From: Heterocephalus glaber
Taxonomy: Eukaryota; Chordata; Mammalia; Rodentia; Bathyergidae
Direction: 5' to 3'
DNA length: 64,000 nucleotides
Assembly: GCF_000247695.1 (NCBI RefSeq)
Contig: NW_004624781.1
Location: 14,138,944-14,202,943 of the forward strand
In this document: positions 46,261 through 57,680 of the stretch, piece after piece
Layout of the letters: the number at the start of each line of letters is the position of its first letter
Position numbering within the stretch: position 1 is the first letter of the stretch
Translations under genes and position numbers: made by a program
The notes under the pieces: model-generated
The model's input: the letters and a program-made list of their open reading frames with translations, nothing else
What the model was told of the DNA's origin: nothing
Databases searched by the model: none

Positions 46261-47996
46261 AATCTCAGCATGTAGAAGTTTTAGTTCCTAGTCAGCTGGC
46301 TCCAAGGCAGGGTGGCATGGCAGAGGGGCATCAAAGAGGAGAAACAGCTCGCTGGGTGGCAGGCAGGAGGTGGCGAACCAAGTCTCCCAATCTTGAAGGC
46401 AGAGCTTCGAGGAATTTCAGCATTCGGTGCTGCTTTCCTTGAAGTCTGACATGGGTCTGATCCCCGATGTGCTCTTCCTGCCCCCCAGTAGAGTTTAAGG
46501 CCTTCGTTGGTTCCTGGTGATCCCAAAGTTGATGGTTCTGTGTGTTGGTGTGGGTGTGTTTCACACGCTGTACGTGGCATTCCATGAGCCCTTTCCATTG
46601 TTCTGTACACCCACATCTTTCAGACCTGGAAAAATTTCATCAACCACTCCCTTTTCCCCCAAGAAAACTCTATTCCTTCTCTATGGGACTCCTACTATTT
46701 GGAAGTAAATCCCTCTCCACTGCTTCTCTAATTTTATTATGTTTTCTTCCTTTTCTCATCCATTCATGTTGCTATTATTATTCAATTCTCTGGGCAACTT
46801 CCTTAAATTAACTTCGTTTTCTAACTTTTTAATTACTCTTGTGCTCCAGAACTTTGATATGTGAAGTGCTCTTTCTGTTCTCCGTGTGTTCCCTGGTAAT
46901 GGCTTCCTGTGCCCGGTTTTGTGTCCCCAGAGGGCCCATGGGCCCGGCCCATCAGACTGTGTTGGGGATGTCTGGCAGGTGTTTCCTCCTGCCTAGTTTG
47001 CCCATTTCTTCCCAAGTTCCTCACATTTCACTTTGTCTTTGTTTTTGCCTGTGTGTGATATTAAAGGTTTCTCTGCAGTGTCCACTCCTGTTGGAGCTGA
47101 CCGGCAGCCCTCCATGTGGACAGGGCCCTTGGACAATGGGGCTTGTCAGAGGACACCGGGCTGGCCCATTCACCAGGGGACTTCCCACTTTCACATCCAC
47201 ATGTCCTAGGCCCAAGCCAAGCTCTTCCCCAGAAAGGCGCCTCCAGGATTCACTTGGAAGATCCAAACTGGCCACCAGCTTAAGGGGGAGGGGTGCAGCT
47301 GACTATCAGCCTGCAGACACTGACCAAGTCCCCGTGCGGCATGGTGCCCTTGTCCTTGCCTGTGCTGCTCCCCAAGGAGCAGCTCGAAGGAACAAATGTC
47401 TAGACTTCTGCCAGAATGAGAGAGAGAATCCAATGAGATCAGAGTCATTTTAGTACAGTTAGAAACAATGGAGCTGAGGGGATCACTCTCTTCCAACCAT
47501 TTAACTCTATGGCCATTTTCCTTCCCTTGCCCTAAGAAAGGTAGAAAATCAAATAAGAAAACCCCAGATCTCTGGTGCTCTAGGTGAGAGAGCACAGATG
47601 TGTTGGATCTCCTAGCCTGAACTTCAGTCACCTTCACCCTACTCCCACCTCATTAAGGTTCATGAGTATGTACTACATGCCATGCATAATTAAGATCAGA
47701 GTGAATTCTGGAACAAGCATGTGTGTTAGGAGCTCCTGAGACGACACTTAGAGATTCCAGGGAGGCACCTGGGTTGAGATGCATATCCTTTAAATCCCCA
47801 AAGCCTGATTTATCGTGGGCTGCCGTTGCTGTTTTCATGCGCTATGACCTGTGTGCAGTGCTTTTGCTTTTCTGTCACCCTGGCACCATTTTTCTGTCTG
47901 TGCTATATCTTTTGTTGGCACAGACTTGTCCTGAGCAAAACTTCTCATGATTTTCAAGAAATGTAACTGCTTTCCACTTCCAGCTGGGTGTACACG
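46261..47996. other. Intergenic between SASS6 pseudogene and LTR, no gene seen
   Basis: A 204-codon plus-strand frame (46839-47453) is the longest here, but it looks like low-information Cys/Pro/Arg-rich translation. No motif, start context or exon structure supports it. Confidence 0.4.
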
Positions 47997-48400
47997 TGTT
48001 GTTATGGTTTGGGTCTAGATGTCCCCCAAAGCCCCATGTGGTCATAGGTGTGGGGCTTTTGCAGAGGTGGCTGAATCTAGAGTGTGTGATGATGGGATTA
48101 AGGACGTGTGATTACTAAACCAGCACACTGATTGGTTTGGCACCGCCCTAATCCCAGTAGTCTGGATAAGATACAAGGGCAGAAAGATGCTGTTGAGGTT
48201 CCCTTGCTGCTTTTGCTATGGTGTGGGTGCCATGAACTGTTTCTCCTCTGCGATGCCCCTCTGCCATGTGTCACTCTGCCTTGCAGCCAGCGCATTATGG
48301 GCTGAAACCTCTACAAACTAAGAGTTAAATAAACCCTTTACCCTTTAACTTTGAGTGTTGGGTATTTTGTCTCAGCAATGAGAGAAAAGTAACTAAGACA
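47997..48400 (+). mobile_element. MaLR-like solo LTR, complete
   Basis: A 404-bp unit beginning TGTTATGGTTTGG and ending AACTAAGACA (TG...CA). It has an AATAAA signal (48327-48332, 'gttaaataaaccc') and the plan familiar from THE1/MST-type ERVL-MaLR LTRs. No internal retroviral sequence flanks it. Confidence 0.75.
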
Positions 48401-48699
48401 CTTGGCAATTCTTTGCTCCTCATACACAAGAGCCTGGACTATACCTGCCCATTACATAGCAACAATTTAATTTATAAATGTTCAATAAATCCTGTTTTCA
48501 TTCCTCTCACACCCAAGGTTCACAGGATTCTGTCTATCCAAACCGCACCCCCACCTGCATAGTTCTGCCATTCTCTGATAAGTGAAAGTACTATTGAGCA
48601 TCTCTTTCCAACTGCTCAGAACTTTTTGTTATTACTTACTTTGCCATTCTCTTTTATCGTTGTTATTTTTATGCTTTGGAAAATTTCCCTTAATATCAT

Positions 48700-48960
48700 T
48701 TTAGGTGAGTTTCAAGAGTTGCAGACTGGTGCAACCACTGTGGAAATCAAACTGGAAATACCTCAAAAAACTAAGATTAGGGCCAGGGATTTAGCTCAAT
48801 GGTTTCGCCACCTGCTGCACAAGCATAAGGACCAGAGTTCGATCCCCGGTACCAAAAGACCCCCAAAAAACAAAAAAAAAATCCTTAGAATTAGAAGTCC
48901 CATTTGACCCAGCTATTTCTCTGCTGGGTATTTTCCCAAAAGAATTAAAAGGAAGGCTCA
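48700..48960 (+). mobile_element. L1 ORF2 3' fragment
   Basis: 'caaccactgtggaaatcaaa', then after the ID SINE 'gtcccatttgacccagctat' and 'ctgggtattttcccaaaaga', the usual L1 ORF2 C-terminal coding region. Confidence 0.8.
48781..48880 (+). mobile_element. ID SINE inside L1 fragment
   Basis: 'ggccagggatttagctcaat' to 'gttcgatccccggtacc', then an A-rich tail. Flanks share an imperfect ttagaattag/ctaagattag repeat. Confidence 0.92.
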
Positions 48961-49084
48961 ATGGTAAACATATGTGATTAACCTGCTGTATTTAACCAGA
49001 AACTTGCTGAGCTAAGTCATGTCTCCAGGCCTCCTGTTCCTCATCTGGAAAAGACTGCCAATCATACACACCTTACCGGGCTGG

Positions 49085-49177
49085 TTTTTTGTTTTTGTTT
49101 TTGGTACCAGGGATCGAACTCAAGACCTTGCACTTGAGAGGTAGGCAGTGGAACCACTGAGCTAAATCCAGGGCCCA
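49085..49177 (-). mobile_element. ID SINE
   Basis: Antisense copy: 'ggtaccagggatcgaactca' to 'ctgagctaaatccagggccc'. Flanks share gggctg. Confidence 0.92.
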
Positions 49178-49255
49178 CAGGGCTGTTTTAAGAATAAAAT
49201 GAGATAACGTTTATAAAGTTTGATCCATACTTTCTAAAGCATATTATGTGCTCAG

Positions 49256-49427
49256 TACCCTCTTTCCCTGAAAATAAGACCTAGTAGAAAATAATCAGCC
49301 TTGAAAACCAGAGATCAAAAAGTGCCAGCCCTGATCAGCCCGTCCTTCCCTTCCCTGCCATCACTGTTCTCTTGCTTGGTGGTCACTCTGTGAGGCAGCT
49401 AGGTCTTATTTGAGGGGAATATGGTAT
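49256..49427. mobile_element. Short MITE of the same family as 29131-30183
   Basis: 172 bp. The left end 'taccctctttccctgaaaat' and the reverse complement of the right end ('taccatattcccctcaaata') match over about 30 bp, both followed by 'agacctag'. The internal sequence is unrelated to the larger copy. Confidence 0.65.
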
Positions 49428-50435
49428 ATAGTGATTGCTATTTCTGGTTACCAGGTACATTCTGAGAAAAAGGCATACAATGCAGAAAAAACTTCAGGTG
49501 ATATTAAGACAGAACTTCAAAAATTCATAAAGGATGAACAGGAAAGTAAATATCTGTCAAAGATTCTTCTTTCCATACCCATACAGTTCTAAGAATATGG
49601 CAGGTAGTCACAGCCTGTATTATTTCACATACAGTCCTTCCTGGAAATGGTAGACCAGAAGAAATGGCCTCTGAAATGACAAAGAAACAATGGATCCCTG
49701 CTGAGTAAGTTAGGTAGATAACAGGGAAATGGGAAAAGGTAGTATTGGCAGCCATGGCTCCTGGGTATTTGCAGTGTGTACTCTCTAGATCAGTAGCTTA
49801 TTGGAACATTGGGACTCTCTCCAAGTGATACAATCTAGGAAAGAACATGCAGAGGGATGGATTGTGCCAGAAAGTGGTGTAGGGGAATATAGCAGGGTAT
49901 ATTGGCATTAGAGTTGGAAAATAAATTTGAATTTAAACGAGGACCTTCTTGAATCATAGATTAACCACAAGCTGACATGAACCAGGATTCTGAAGTGCTC
50001 ATCCTTCTAGAATCTTCTAGGAAAGCTGAATTTTAAAGGGAAATCTTTTGCAGAATCTGGCATCTTTCTATCTAGGGTAAATAGATGCAATAAAAAGTGA
50101 AAACCAAGAATGTTTAAAAATTCATAAACTTTAAGGAGGGGAGAGAGAAAGACAGACAGACATGGTTTCTCTACAGGGAAATGATGCATGCCTGGCCATT
50201 GTCCAAGGAAATTTCACATGTACAGTGATGCCACTGTTGGAGGAAAACAGTTGTAGGCAATTTACAGATAAAAAAGTATAACACTGACAAAAGTCTTTTG
50301 CAAAACCTGTTCTTTAAAAGGTGAGTGGTGTCTTCTCAGACACAGAACTGTCTCTCAGACAAGAGGTCAGGAGCGCTCCTAACAGCTGCCCTTGTGAAGC
50401 CCAGAGGCTCCAGATCCTAGGCCTCACACCAAGCA

Positions 50436-50468
<33 letters not shown>

Positions 50469-51239
50469 TAATTTCAGTCGATAACGTGTTCACCCCTAAG
50501 GGAAACAAAATACTTAAGCTGAAAGAAAAATTGCTTACCTGCAACCAATCTTAGCTCTTTCACAAATGACCTATGTACAAAAAGGAACATTTTCTGGTTT
50601 GGACAGGTAAGTTCCTCCAATGATCCCAAGCTTATAGCCTGTCCAGAGAGAGGAGTCCTCCAGTGCCAGATGAGAGAAATTCACAATCCATTGGGCTTCA
50701 CTGCAGATCTGACTTTCTCATCACTATGGATTCATTTACATAGAGGCAAACATCAGGACTCAGTGAGTCCCCTGAAGAAGGCCAGTGTCTTATCAGCCAT
50801 CACTGTGCCTTAGTGGAGATTTCTTCACCATAGTAAGGTCCACACCTTAGGAAGCACAGAGCATAAGGCCCTGAAGGAAAGGGAGGTCACACGGTGCTTT
50901 GTACATGGTGAAGACCTGTGTCAAAAGGGTGTTACATTATTGGTCCTAAGCAATGGGATACTGAGTGAAACTGTGAGAGAAGTTCTGTACTGAAGACATG
51001 AGGCCCACAGATCAGCAATGCCAACAAAATTCAGTGCCAGTAGGAAAACTCAGTAGCAAAAAGAGACAGTTGTGTAACACACACAATCACAAGGTGTGAA
51101 GGCCGGCTCTACCTTCTGAGAGCACCAAGGTGTGCTGGAACCTGCTCTGTGCTTGGGTCAGGGGGCTTAGGACCCCCTGGTTTCTAGAGCCTGTCATGGT
51201 AACGACAGTTAGAATGTAAGGATCTCTCACACACTACGG
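49428..51239. other. Intergenic, no named feature except (GT)n
   Basis: Moderately AT-rich unique sequence, with nothing recognised besides the microsatellite at 50436. Confidence 0.4.
50436..50469. repeat. (GT)n microsatellite
   Basis: About 15 GT units with one early interruption. Confidence 0.95.
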
Positions 51240-51830
51240 TGGGATGGAGAAATTATGCCGCCACTTTGGAAAACAGCTTGGTAGCTACATAAAAGGTTAA
51301 ACTAGAGTTAGCTTATGACTAGCAATGCCATTCTTAAGCATATACCCAAGGAAGTTGAGAACATGCATTCAAATGAAATTTTCAAACAAATGATCACAAC
51401 AACATTTTTCATTGTTGCCCTCACCACATGTCCAAGATGAACAAACAAAATGTGCTCTCTGGTATATTTATGCCATGGAATATTATTCAGTTTCAAAAAG
51501 TAGTAGAAGATACACTTGAGTCATTTGTAGGAAAATGGATGCACCTTGAGACCATAATGTTAACCAAACTAAATCAGAGACACGAGCTTAAATGTCACAT
51601 GGTTTTTCTTGTATGAGGAACCCAAAATATGAATAAAGAATAAAATAAAATTTAGATAATAGGAAATAGAGGGATAGATCTTTCTCAAATGGGAAGAAGA
51701 TCAAGAGATAGAGGGCGGAGAGAGGTAGAGGTGAGGAAGAAGATGGAGAAATAATTGATTGTGTTATATACACGAACCAACTCCACACAAGGAATGTCAT
51801 CGCTATGTACTATAAAAATGGACTAATAAA
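51240..51830 (+). mobile_element. L1 3' end, lineage-specific
   Basis: End of ORF2 ('ccatggaatattattcagtt', 'ggaaaatggatgcaccttga') and a purine-rich 3' UTR, ending 'actaataaaaac'. It precedes an older L1M 3' end in the same orientation. Confidence 0.8.
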
Positions 51831-52146
51831 AACAGTCATTGAGGACTGCTGCCTGCTACCACAGGGATGAGTCTTGAAAACATTTTGCTAAGTGAAGAAG
51901 TCAGACACAAAGGGCAACATGATGTAGGATTCTAGACATCAGAAATGTCTAGAACAAGCAAATCCATACAGATGGAAACCAGATGTGTGGGTACCAGAGG
52001 CTGGGGGAAGAGGAAAGTGTGGGGTGACTATGGAATGGAGTTTTTTTGAGTAATAAAACATTTGGAAATTAGATAGTAATGGTTGTTGCACAGGTGATCA
52101 AACTATAAGGTGAATACATAATTTTTTAAATGCATTATGGTAAAAG
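51831..52146 (+). mobile_element. L1M 3' end, first part
   Basis: 'ttttgctaagtgaagaagtc', 'gggcaacatgatgtaggatt', 'gtaccagaggctgggggaag' follow a typical L1M ORF2 end and 3' UTR. Broken by the mariner pair; the remainder is at 52606-52815. Confidence 0.78.
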
Positions 52147-52255
52147 ACACATTGCTACTAATCCCCCTTGAAATACACACCCTCACTTTGAACATACTTA
52201 TGCCATTATTCTTGCCATTTCTGAAGCAGTTCTAGTTCTGTTTGTGTCTTTACAA
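52147..52255 (-). mobile_element. Mariner transposase C-terminal fragment (antisense arm)
   Basis: The minus strand encodes a decayed copy of the C-terminus of a mariner-type transposase ('ccatttctgaagcagttcta' antisense). It is the inverted counterpart of 52460-52590 and abuts the second copy. Confidence 0.6.
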
Positions 52256-52605
52256 GGTAGGATCAAAAATACAGTGAATGCTGCTGCCGAGTGCAGCCAA
52301 CAGAAAGACAGGCTTGTAGAAACATCACAGTGTGTCCTCATCTATCTTATTCACTGCATCTAGCACTGTGTTACTTCTGGCTCTTCCCCAAAGTTAAAAT
52401 GACCATGAAAAGTAAACGTTTTGAATCAATTCAGAACATTGAGGCAGCCAGGACAGTGCAATAAAGGACACTCACAAAAGAGGACTTCCAGCACTGTTTC
52501 AGAAAATGGCAAGAACAGTGAAATAAATGTTTAAGATGGGGGGGGTATACTGAGGGGAATTAATGGCAATATATTTTTTACTGCAATAAATTTTTTAAAA
52601 ATTTA
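52256..52605 (+). mobile_element. Internally deleted mariner element (sense arm)
   Basis: Starts with a mariner-like 5' end ('ggatcaaaaatacagtgaat'), then jumps to the transposase C-terminus: PKLKMTMKSKRFESIQNIEA at about 52390-52450, and TKEDFQHCFRKWQE near 52476-52518. It finishes 'tttactgcaataaatttttt'. The catalytic domain is absent. It interrupts an L1M 3' end. Confidence 0.65.
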
Positions 52606-52815
52606 GATGTTCACCATATTTTTCTTTCATACCTTGCAATTGTGAATGTGTTAAGAACCAATGTAGGGGCTGGGGATTTCGCTCAGTGGTGCCGCCACCT
52701 GCCTCACAAGCACAAGGTCCTGAATTTGATCTCTGGTACAAAAAAAAAAGAACCAATGTGTTGTACACTTTAAATGGATGAATGATATGTGAATTATATC
52801 TCAATAAAGCTAATC
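52606..52815 (+). mobile_element. L1M 3' end, last part
   Basis: 'gttgtacactttaaatggat' and 'gtgaattatatctcaataaa' are the terminal L1M motif, split by an ID SINE at 52665-52747. Confidence 0.78.
52665..52747 (+). mobile_element. ID SINE with 12-bp target duplication
   Basis: 'ggggctggggatttcgctca' to 'tctctggtac' with an A-tail, flanked by aagaaccaatgt at 52653-52664 and 52748-52759. Inserted in an L1M 3' end. Confidence 0.94.
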
Positions 52816-52819
52816 TATA

Positions 52820-53166
52820 TGTTATGGCTTATATCTAGATGTCCTCCCAAAGCCTCATGTTCTTTGGCAGGTGGGGCTTTTGGGAGGTAACTGAATCATG
52901 GGTGTGCTGCTAAATTATGGCTGTGTGATGCTGCAGCATGGATGTGTGAGACTGGATTATTCCACTGAATGGTTATGCATGGTCTGGGTGTGGGTAATGG
53001 CCTTACTGAAGAGGGAAGACCTACTCTAAATGTGAGTGGCACCAACCAATAAGCTTGCAGCCTGGACGGAATAAAAAGGGAAAGAAGGAAGTCTCACTGT
53101 TGCCTCCTACCTGCCATGCCATGAGCTGTTTCTCCTCTGTGATGCCCCACTGCCTTGCATTTATAA
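52820..53166 (+). mobile_element. Related MaLR-like LTR, 3'-truncated
   Basis: Starts TGTTATGGCTTATATCTAG and follows the 47997 copy ('atgtcctcccaaagcctcat', 'gagctgtttctcctctgtga'), but stops at 'tgccttgcatttataaaggg' before the polyadenylation region. Confidence 0.72.
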
Positions 53167-54289
53167 AGGGTAGTATCCAGAATAGTAACATTGTGTTTTG
53201 TTCAGGAGAAAGGGTGGATTTAGCTGGCAGTTTTGGGGATTCAGAGTTATAGGGCCAGCACTGGCTCAGCCTTGGAAAGGGCACTGGTGGTGGCACTTTG
53301 TGGAAGAATGTAAATAGGGATAGGTGGTTACTACCAGGGGGACAAATGGTCATTTCTGGGGGACAAACAGTCGCTTCTGGGGCACATCTAAGAACCTCTC
53401 ATCAGACTCCATTTCCAGCATCTCCCAACAGTGTCATTCTGTGCACCAAGCCTTCATCAAGGACTTCTGGTAGACCCCGAACAGCAGCCTTGTTGAGTAA
53501 AGAGTCAATGTGAGGAAAGGGAGAGGACTTTATAAGCACCACACGGTCCTGAGGCACAGCAAGGCTATCACTTCCATTATCAAATGTAGTTCTGAAGGCA
53601 GTGGTTGTGTACAAAAGGGATGAAACCACAGAGAGCCCCAAGGAAGGACAGGTTGAGTATAGGAGACCAGAGAGAGAGGACTGGATTTGGCCTCAGAAGC
53701 AAGGGATCTGGGTGTTCCTTCCCTGCTGGGTAATTGGGGGAACAAGGGCTGGCCAGAAGTCCTGCTTCTGGGAGGTCCTAGGAGCTCAGGCTGGCATAGC
53801 TCTGAGGGGTGGCACAGGCCTTGCAGATGGGTACCCGGTGGGCATGGTGGGATGCTATCTTCCTCAGGGGGGCACCTGACTAATTGCAGTGGTGTGGCCT
53901 GGTCAGGGCTGGTCTGCTGAGGCACAGTGGGCAGTGGGCAGTGGAAGACCCCGCAGCCACAGCTTGACCTCCACTGTGTGGCCTGCAAGGCTCTTCTCAG
54001 GGCTAATCACCTCACCCCAGAGAGCCACAGGGCTCTGACTCTTTCCCATCCCTTCCTGCCGCATTGTCCAGATGAGACTGTTGATTCCCAAATCCAGTAG
54101 TCCATAATTAGTATAAAATACCTTTCAAAACTTAAAAAAAAATCAGCCAACCAATCTTTGTCCCCCCAAATCCAACAACCTAACCTGACCCAGACTCAAG
54201 CACATTTATCTCTTTCCTTAAGGAGGTGTGGTGCAGTTCCTTCCTATCTCCTAGGTCCTTTCTACACGTATTAAAACCCTGTTTCAAAC
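53167..54289. other. Intergenic, no gene seen
   Basis: A weak triplicated 22-bp-like pattern at 53325-53385 (ctggggg/gacaaa repeats). Nothing coding recognised. Confidence 0.35.
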
Positions 54290-55300
54290 AGTGATTGGAC
54301 GGCTCCTCTTCCCTGCTGTTTCCCAGTTTGACCCAGCACGCTGTCTGTCGTGCAGTTTCTTGCCAGTTTTGCAGTCACCGTGTCACTCAGACAGGAACCT
54401 CTTGCTCGTGACCTCGAGAGCTATCAAATCTGTTCCCCTCCTTATGGGACTTGAGAAATGTTGGGGGGGGGGGCTGGAATGGCCACATCCCCGAGAAGGA
54501 AAGAGGAAAATCAAGTCACGGATCGCTCTTTCCTACCGGGAATCCTTGCCCCTTGAAAACCTGAATGTTACTGTTGGTCCGCGCTGTTCCTGGGTATCAA
54601 AGATCCGCGTTGCAGTAGCAGAAATAGCCCATCCGGAAATCTCTAGTTCTCTGCTCTCTGCTGCCACCCAGAGGGTGCATGGGGGAAGATCAGGTAGGAA
54701 GTCCCCAGGCTCTTTCCGGGTCCCCAAGGACGGCAGCGCCTGCACAGAGTTCTGGGCTGTCCCTGGAGATCTGGGTGAACAAGCTCCCGAGTTGTTCTGG
54801 CGCACACTCCAGCCAGAAAAGAAGAGTTTAAAAATCTGAGGGAAACTTTGCAACAGAACCGACACAGGATGACCTAGGAACGGAAAAGCGATCCGGGCAA
54901 GGCTGGGAAGACACGCCTTCTGTCTCAGTCTCCTCTGGGCCCTCCAGAGGCCGACATCTCCCCCTGCTGGCGACTGCAGCTGCAGGCAGCCCTGAGACAG
55001 CCCCACCTGGGGACCAGGAGCCCTCAGGAAACCCCACTCCTGCAGCTGCCAGTGACACCTGCATAACAGTGCTGCCCCACCACCACCACCACCCAGAGCC
55101 TGAGCCATGGCCCAAATCGTTGGCATTTCCGGAAGATGAAGCCAGCACTGTGGACTCTCACCTAGGCCACTCCCCGCAGTTCCTTCCTCCCTGCTTTCCC
55201 CCAGGGTGCCCGTGCTTTGGTGGTTTCAGCCGCTGTAGATCTGCTGTATCAGGGACACATGCCAGGCTGGCATCAAACTGGGGCGAAGTTTGAAAGAGAA
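54290..55300. other. GC-rich intergenic block with some CpG
   Basis: Higher GC and more CpG than the flanks ('gggtatcaaagatccgcg', 'gggtccccaaggacggcagc'), a G10 run at about 54460, and open frames on both strands (182 and 197 codons) that overlap and match nothing I know. It could be an old regulatory or LTR-derived segment; no gene is claimed. Confidence 0.35.
55076..55093. repeat. (CCA)n short repeat
   Basis: Five to six CCA units in a GC-rich stretch; gives poly-His or poly-Trp in spurious frames. Confidence 0.85.
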
Positions 55301-55930
55301 AGTGAAAGGCAGCGGGAGGCGAGGGTATGGGATCCAGGGCTCCCTGGGAAAGATGTCTGAGATGCAGGCCATATCTGCCAAATGGAGCAGGAGACATGAA
55401 AGCCTGGAAGGGCAGACAGGAAAGGACAGTCCACCTGGTAACCCAGTGCCAACAGTGACAGCCTGGGCTTGAACACACATTCTGCACCTGTTTGGGCTCA
55501 GGGACTAGGGCCTTTGGAAGGGCCAGGCCTCGGACAGCTCTCATCTTCTTGGTGGGGGCTCCCTCCTGTCGCTGACCCTGCAGTCATCGGAAAGCAACTA
55601 AGCAGACAGCCTTCCTCAGGGACTGCGAGCCCCAGGATCTGGGTCTACTCCTGCTAAGCAGTTCCAGAGCAGGTTCCTGTATTGTAGAGCAGGTGGGGAC
55701 CTTGTGAGGGCTCCCACGCATACCTTGCCATCCTGTGCAAATCCATCCAAGTGGCCTTTATTTACTTTTCTGAGTGTCCAGTGGGGCACTTATAAATTGC
55801 AGGGCTAAGACGAAACACTGAGAAGCTGCCTTGGAGGAAATGTGCTAGGAGCAGTGGTCACCTTTAACAGAGATGGGAGAAACTGAGGCAGGGTGGGGAC
55901 TGTTTACTCTATTGTACTGTATGCTACTTA

Positions 55931-56088
55931 AGCTGGGAGTGGTGGCACATGCTGTAAACCCAGCAGTCAGGAGGCTGAGGCAGGAGGATTGCAGGGTTTG
56001 AAAACACCCTGGGATGCATAATGAGGTCAAGGCCAGCCTGGACTACGTAGCAAGACCCTGTCTCATAAATCAAAAATAAAATTATATT
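55931..56088 (+). mobile_element. B1 SINE
   Basis: Sense: 'tggtggcacatgctgtaa', 'aggctgaggcaggaggattg', 'aaggccagcctggactacgt'. It carries about 25 extra bases in the middle and an A-rich tail. Confidence 0.87.
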
Positions 56089-56109
56089 CTCCTTTCAAAG
56101 CACACTAGA

Positions 56110-56870
56110 CCTAAATATATAGAAATTAAAAGTACAAGAATGGACAAATCACAAAATTCTATTTTATCTTATAAGGTAAACCTCACCAGCAATATAAAAA
56201 TATAGCAATATAAAAACTACCCTGATGAAAGAGGTTCATCATCAAATCTGAGAGAGAAAAGTAAGTAGAGAAACCACCATACTTGTATATTGCTGAGTCT
56301 ATGCAGATTGGTAAACCCCTCTGAAAAGCAATTTGGCAATGTTTATAGAGACATAAAGATTTCTTCTTTTCTGTTGGTAACACAATAGCTCTCATTTCTG
56401 CTCATGTAAACAAGTCAATAACTTGAAATAAGGAAAGAAGCTACAGATACACATTTGTAGGAAGGTAGAATGTGGGAATCCTAGACTCTCATAATCTAAG
56501 GATGAGCAATTAACTGGTGGGACTCAGTGGGATGTTATGTTGCATTTTTGAAAGTGATAAAGATTAATAACAGGAAGCATGCCTACTCTATAATGATAAG
56601 TGATGACAAAAGCATCCGAAATTGGGTAAACATTGTAATCGTACCTATGTTTTAAAAACTGCATTGTCAAAAAGACCACAAGGAAATGCACCAACATACT
56701 AATAATGCTTGCATTCACATTCAGTTGGTGGGGTTATTTATTTATTTTTTTGGTACTGGGGATCTAACTCAGGACCTTGAGCTTTCGAGGCAGGCAGCGG
56801 AACCACTGAGCTAAATCCCCAGCCTTGGTGGGGTTATTTTCTAATGTTTAGTAGAACAACGTATTTTAAG
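56110..56870 (+). mobile_element. Old L1M/L1ME fragment
   Basis: 'gattggtaaacccctctgaa' and 'agcaatttggcaatgtttat' match the ORF2 tail of ancient L1. The rest is decayed AT-rich tail, interrupted by the ID SINE at 56740. Confidence 0.5.
56740..56824 (-). mobile_element. ID SINE with 15-bp target duplication
   Basis: Antisense copy flanked by ttggtggggttattt at 56725-56739 and 56825-56839, one of the clearest insertion scars in the window. Confidence 0.95.
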
Positions 56871-57264
56871 TGGAAAAATACATCAATACGGTCTATTTTT
56901 CAGTTTTTCTCCCTGTCAAGCAAGAGCGTACAAGAGGCCTCTCAGCTGTTGAGGTGTTGTCTTCCCTTCAGGAACTTCAGGCTAGGACGTGCAAGCTTCC
57001 ATTTCCAACGCATTTGAAGAGCTGCTCCCGAGGTACAAGGATTTCAGCTATGGTGCTGAACTTATGAGTAAAATCCACAAATGTTCACACTCCAATCACC
57101 ATGGCACCATAGACAGCAACTAGCACCCCGTTCACCCTGCCCAAGTGATGTGCTCATCCCTCCTCATCCATGCCACCTTCTAAGCCAGGTCGTAGAGGTA
57201 GCAGCCAACTAGGAGCAATGGACCATTCCAGGCCACAGTTGAGAATTTCCAGGGAAGATGGTCT

Positions 57265-57680
57265 GTTCGGGACTCCCAGAGAATACAACCAATAGGGGAG
57301 GAATGGGGAGAGAAGAGGAAGGGAAGAAAGATTATGGTAATCGCCTTATGTAGTTAGAGGGGCTGCGAATTGTGACCTTCCATCTGCAAGCTGTGATTCA
57401 GCCCAAGTTGAAGTCCTGAGAATGAAGAGCAAGAATGGCTGAGGGCAGGAAAAGAGATGTGGCAGCTTAAGTGGAGAGCGAATTTGTCCTTTTTGTCCCA
57501 TCAGGGCCCTCCACAGATTGCATGAAGACCACTCACAGTGGGGAAGCCACCCGTTTTACTCAGTTGGCCAACTTGGGTGCTAGTCTGTTCTGGAAGCAGT
57601 GTCACAGGCACACCCAGAAATGATGCTTCATCGGGTGCCTCGCCTCTCCTAGTACAATCGAGCTCACACATAAAAGTATC
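57265..57680 (-). mobile_element. MLT2-like ERVL LTR, antisense
   Basis: Antisense landmarks: 'cccagagaatacaaccaata', 'gcatgaagaccactcacagt', 'ccgttttactcagt', 'cacaggcacacccagaaatg' and 'agctcacacataaaagta'. No internal ERV sequence identified. Confidence 0.6.

Noticed and set aside
46839..47453. 204-codon plus-strand open frame
   Set aside because: Cys/Pro/Arg-rich translation with no recognisable domain, no splice or promoter context, in an intergenic repeat-laden region. Chance openness in GC-rich DNA is sufficient.
54533..55126. 197-codon minus-strand frame
   Set aside because: No family resemblance, contains a Gly run from a (CCA)n repeat, and overlaps another long frame on the opposite strand.
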